Assembly: GCF_001005725.1 (NCBI RefSeq) | Contig: NZ_LBIC01000006.1 | Location: 279,624 to 343,623 of the forward strand | Source of the DNA: Sphingobium chungbukense | Lineage (GTDB): Bacteria > Pseudomonadota > Alphaproteobacteria > Sphingomonadales > Sphingomonadaceae | Reading direction: 5' to 3' | Length of the DNA: 64,000 nt | Shown here: piece after piece, positions 61,686 through 64,000 of the stretch | How positions within the stretch are numbered: position 1 is the stretch's first letter | Layout of the letters: each line of letters opens with the position of its first letter | The notes under the pieces: generated by a model | The model's input: only the letters and a program-made list of their open reading frames with translations | The model's database searches: none | What the model was told of the DNA's origin: nothing | Translations under genes and position numbers: made by a program

Positions 61686-62060
61686 CCCGGCATGATCCGC
61701 CTGTCGCCACGGCCCGGCATGTCGCGCGGTGGTCAACGAAACGACATGCGTCCGGCGATGGCTGGGCCGGTGTCGGCTCTCGGCATCATCACGGTCACAA
61801 CGGCGAACACGCCTCTGGCGCATCCCAACACCAGCCGTTCCGCTGCCCTCGCACGCCCATCAGCTGTGGATCGGCGCCGAAGCGTAACCCTGCCTTTGCG
61901 CAGCGCAACCCTCTGAAATGCCTTGTGGAGAAGAGATATTGCCGGGGTTCCAATCGGCGCCGATCGGGACCCCCGCGTCATAGAATTTTTCATTCACTTC
62001 CAGCGACTTGGCTGAAATCTAAGCGGGTCCCGTCTTCGGTCCGATCCACACCAAGGATGC
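61686..62060. other. Non-coding right part of IS91-type element and flank
   Basis: No convincing gene. At 61944-61974 lies GGGGTTCC-A-ATCGGCGCCGAT-C-GGGACCCC, a strong hairpin that is probably the oriIS end. Beyond about 61975 the flank begins; the broken thioesterase reading frame becomes recognisable from about 62061. Confidence 0.45.
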
Positions 62061-62411
62061 GCCGCGAGCATCGCCGTGGAAAGCATGTCTTTTCTGCGGT
62101 CAGTGAAGGTCGGCGATGAAGCTTCGGTCTATGCCGGGATCGTGAAAACCAGGCGCAGTTCCATGCAGATTTCGGTCGAGGCCTGGCGCCGTCCGCGCTG
62201 GTCGGAAAAGGAGGAAAAGGTCACCAAGGCTATTTTCACCTTCGTCGCGATTGGACCGAATGGCCGTCCGCGTGCCCTGGGGGCGGCCAGTCAGACGGTT
62301 GACGCAAGCCGCCAAACTGTTAGTCGGCTATCTAGAGCGGACGTGACTGGGAAATGGCGATGGCGCGAACACAAGCGGCGGATTTTGAGGAACGGCGCGA
62401 AGCGATTGTAG
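62061..62411 (+). pseudogene. YciA-like acyl-CoA thioesterase, 5'-truncated
   Basis: The frame reads AASIAVESMSFLRSVKVGDEASVYAG.. then RRSSMQISVEAWRR and AIFTFVAIGPNGRPRAL, the second half of a hotdog-fold acyl-CoA thioesterase of the YciA group. The N-terminal half, with its catalytic aspartate, is missing. The upstream boundary is within about 90 bases of the IS91 end, so element insertion or deletion probably caused the loss. The tail overlaps the TetR gene start. Confidence 0.75.
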
Positions 62412-62941
62412 AGAAAGCCGCCGAGCTATTCGCAAATTCAGGATTTCTCGGTGCGTCGGTGTCCGATATTGCGCGCGCTTGCAATACGTCGAAGTCTCTT
62501 CTTTATCATTATTATCCTTCCAAGGAAGATGTGCTGTATGCGGTCATGGAATCACATATCGACACCTTAGTAGATGATGTAGAAAGCCTGGCTGATATTC
62601 AGAGTAGTGCACAAGAACGACTGCGTATTTTGCTTCAGATGTTCATGAAACATTATATGGGCGCTGCGGCGCGGCAGAAGGTGCTGCTCAACGAGCTGGC
62701 AAACCTGCCGGCAGACCGCCGCGCGCTCATTGTTTCCAAGCAGCGTCGTATTGTCGATGCTGTGCAGTCGCTGTTGGTTCTTATTCATCCGGACTTGAAA
62801 AAGGACAAGGACAAGGCAAGGGCCAAGACCATGCTGGTGTTCGGCATGATCAACTGGACCAAAAACTGGTATAGGGCAGATGGCCAGGTTTCGGAAGAAT
62901 CGCTGGTCGACATGATGATGGAAATGGCGACGGCGGGATAG
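62354..62941 (+). CDS. TetR/AcrR family regulator (PaaR-like)
   Basis: A 195-residue TetR repressor. The N-terminal HTH ASVSDIARACNTSKSLLYHYYPSKEDVLYAV is clear, and the full-length C-terminal ligand domain ends LVDMMMEMATAG. The start MAMARTQAADFEERREAIVE is characteristic of the PaaR-type subgroup that responds to phenylacetyl-CoA or other acyl-CoAs. ATG 62354 or 62360. Its original neighbour is probably the acyl-CoA thioesterase gene now truncated upstream. Confidence 0.88.
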   Translation: MAMARTQAADFEERREAIVEKAAELFANSGFLGASVSDIARACNTSKSLLYHYYPSKEDVLYAVMESHIDTLVDDVESLADIQSSAQERLRILLQMFMKHYMGAAARQKVLLNELANLPADRRALIVSKQRRIVDAVQSLLVLIHPDLKKDKDKARAKTMLVFGMINWTKNWYRADGQVSEESLVDMMMEMATAG

Positions 62942-62987
62942 TATTGTTCCATCCGCCTGAAGCGCAGTTGCTTTCGCCTGATAGGCT

Positions 62988-63170
62988 TTACCTCAACAGC
63001 ACCAGTTCGGATGCAGGAGCACGGTATCCGCAAATTAGCCAGCCTTTGCGGCAATGGCGACGGCCTGCACGATTTCCGCCACATCCGGCCAGCACATTCT
63101 TCATCGGCCGGAAGTCGGAGGTGTAGATTTTCACAGTCCTGAGCTTGTTCTTCGCCTGCCCTTCCGCCAT
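62988..63170 (-). pseudogene. Glutathione reductase C-terminal remnant
   Basis: Minus-strand fragments in two frames match the C-terminal interface domain of glutathione-disulfide reductase in order: KIYTSDFRPMKNVLAG, then (other frame) DVAEIVQAVAIAAKAG and FADTVLLHP, then ASELVLLR and a stop. At least three lesions (a deletion after VLAG, an in-frame stop after AAKAG, a shift near the end) show that it is dead. The N-terminal FAD/NADPH domains are absent; IS debris lies beyond. Confidence 0.6.
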
Positions 63171-63189
63171 GCTTACGATTTAAGTGTCT

Positions 63190-63490
63190 GACTCAGAAGA
63201 TATTCAGGTACAGTAATACCTTGCGGTTCGCCGGGTAAGCATGCGTATCGAGGCGATGGTCGCCCATACTGTTGATGAGGCGACGGTCGTTTCCCAGTCC
63301 TTGGCCAGTCGCCAATATCGGCCGAGCCATGCGAAAGTCCGCTCGACGACCCATCGGCGGTGGAGGACCTGAAAGCCTTTGGCCTTGTCGGAGCGCTTGA
63401 TGATCTCGATCGTCCAGCCTCCGGATCCGGCCAACGCATCCCCGAGCTTGTCACCGGCATAGCCTTCCATCGGCGAAAACATGGCGCAGC
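63190..63490 (-). pseudogene. IS5-family transposase, 3' fragment
   Basis: Minus frame ending at 63204 reads [57 protein letters not shown], the C-terminal part of an IS5/IS427-group DDE transposase including the [12 protein letters not shown] catalytic-Glu region. The N-terminal two thirds are missing; at about 63490 it joins an IS3 fragment on the other strand. Confidence 0.8.
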
Positions 63491-63509
63491 CAGGGAAGCG
63501 ACGGCGCAC

Positions 63510-63744
63510 TGACTCTGTCCCGCACTGGTTTTTGTCTTTGGACGACACCAAGAACAAGATCGAGGCGTGGCGGACGGACTTCAACGAGACCCGACCTCAC
63601 ATATCCCTGGGGTTCATGACGCCTGACGAATTTGCTTCATCGGCCGGGATTAACCCCGGCGATGAAGCGCCGAATCTCTCGTTCTGGCCAATGGCAGAAC
63701 TGGGACAGGGTCAGAAGGAGCGAGACTCTACCTCTGAGTGGTAA
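63510..63744 (+). pseudogene. IS3-family transposase OrfB, 3' fragment
   Basis: Plus frame reads [42 protein letters not shown], the C-terminal end of an IS3-family OrfB ([10 protein letters not shown] is the classic motif near the last catalytic residue). All upstream parts of the transposase are missing. Ends at 63744. Confidence 0.8.
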
Positions 63745-63972
63745 CAATCAGGGGAGCACGTCAGAAATGTGCGTCATGCTATCGATGCGGCTCCCAAGCA
63801 GATGGCCCGGGCGCACAAATATCGACCTCGCAGAGCGACCCCATCTCTTTTTTGCACACGGATCGGGCGATTTTTCCGGGCACGCGAAGGACAGGGATGC
63901 AAAATCTACCCGCATGCTTTACGCGGTTGCCCCATCATATGGGGATCGTGAGAGAAGAAGTTATACTCACGT
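63745..63972. other. Spacer before tRNA gene
   Basis: 228 bases with no recognised gene. This is a likely site for scars of tRNA-targeted integration, but I see no clear repeat of the tRNA 3' end within it. Confidence 0.4.
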
Positions 63973-64000
63973 TGGTTGCGGGAGCAGGATTTGAACCTGC
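63973..64000 (-). tRNA. tRNA gene 3' part (cut by window edge), possibly initiator tRNA-Met
   Basis: The minus strand at the right edge reads GCAGG-TTCAAAT-CCTGC, a perfect T arm and loop. It is followed by acceptor strand TCCCGCA, discriminator A and encoded CCA. The anticodon is outside the window. The ending CCGCAACCA and the TTCAAAT loop fit alphaproteobacterial initiator tRNA-Met, but this identity is a guess. Confidence 0.8.

Larger units (their letters stand above)
59455..61975 (+). mobile_element. IS91-type element with tyrosine recombinase
   Basis: A tyrosine recombinase gene and a Y-type HUH transposase gene separated by 4 bases, in the same direction, flanked by compound hairpins at 59455-59489 and 61944-61974. 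This two-gene layout is a known IS91 subgroup. The right hairpin lies about 260 bases past the transposase, fitting an oriIS. The true ends are estimated, not proven. Confidence 0.65.

Noticed and set aside
63632..63994. Plus-strand frame reaching the tRNA gene
   Set aside because: It overlaps the IS3 fragment in another frame and runs antisense into the tRNA; no coding features.
1..64000. CRISPR array or phage-defence system
   Set aside because: No array of regularly spaced direct repeats and no recognisable Cas, restriction or toxin-antitoxin gene was found on either strand.

Overview
The window looks like part of a GC-rich alphaproteobacterial genome, most likely a sphingomonad (Sphingobium/Novosphingobium/Sphingomonas type). 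This rests on four TonB-dependent receptors placed inside catabolic gene clusters, many acyl-CoA ligases, ring-cleavage dioxygenases, flavoprotein hydroxylases and fumarylacetoacetate-hydrolase (FAH) family enzymes, a small DUF6771-type protein, and a small palindromic intergenic repeat at 40348-40454 that I recall from this group. I could run no database searches, so family assignments come from reading motifs, and substrates are mostly unknown.

Region 1 (1-10.6 kb) holds a minus-strand run of TonB receptor, alpha/beta hydrolase, aldehyde dehydrogenase, cyclase-family hydrolase, SDR dehydrogenase and IclR regulator, then the start of a thiamine-diphosphate enzyme. A divergent acyl-CoA ligase and a 2-hydroxychromene-2-carboxylate isomerase-like gene lie opposite. 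Clear dyads, including a shared 15-base word, sit in front of the operon and in front of the ThDP gene. Region 2 (10.9-17.4 kb) is a TonB receptor divergent from a three-gene set: an NtaA/SnaA/DszA-type flavin monooxygenase, an AprA-like flavoprotein and an AprB-like ferredoxin. A broken Tat-exported sulfite-oxidase-like gene follows. This suggests organosulfur use.

Region 3 (17.4-29.7 kb) is a catabolic cluster with two hydrolases, a TonB receptor, a beta-lactamase-like esterase, a LuxR-type regulator, an acyl-CoA ligase, an extradiol dioxygenase, a FAH-family enzyme and an MhpA-like hydroxylase. The same CTGTCC/GGACAG dyad occurs in front of two of its transcription units. Region 4 (30-38.3 kb) has an exported TPR protein, a DUF6771 protein, a sulfide-detoxification set (persulfide dioxygenase-like Blh, BigR-type repressor with a near-perfect palindromic operator, rhodanese, TauE exporter), an arsR-arsC-acr3-arsH operon and a broken acyl-CoA dehydrogenase.

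Region 5 (38.3-44 kb) has two metallo-beta-lactamase-fold hydrolases, a 107-bp repeat, a pair of split-barrel flavin-binding proteins (one fused to GAF and a probable winged helix) and an arylamine N-acetyltransferase. Region 6 (44.3-56.6 kb) is a second ring-degradation cluster, parallel in content to region 3: TonB receptor, MFS transporter, GntR regulator, FAH enzyme, hydroxylase, MDR reductase, acyl-CoA ligase, extradiol-type dioxygenase and a second FAH enzyme. Related CATTAAA/TTTAATG dyads lie at two of its promoters. Region 7 (57-64 kb) has housekeeping genes (trxC, rlmJ), an IS91-type element with its own tyrosine recombinase, a TetR regulator and a graveyard of gene fragments (MoaD, YciA-like thioesterase, glutathione reductase, IS5 and IS3 transposases). 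It ends in a tRNA gene running off the right edge.
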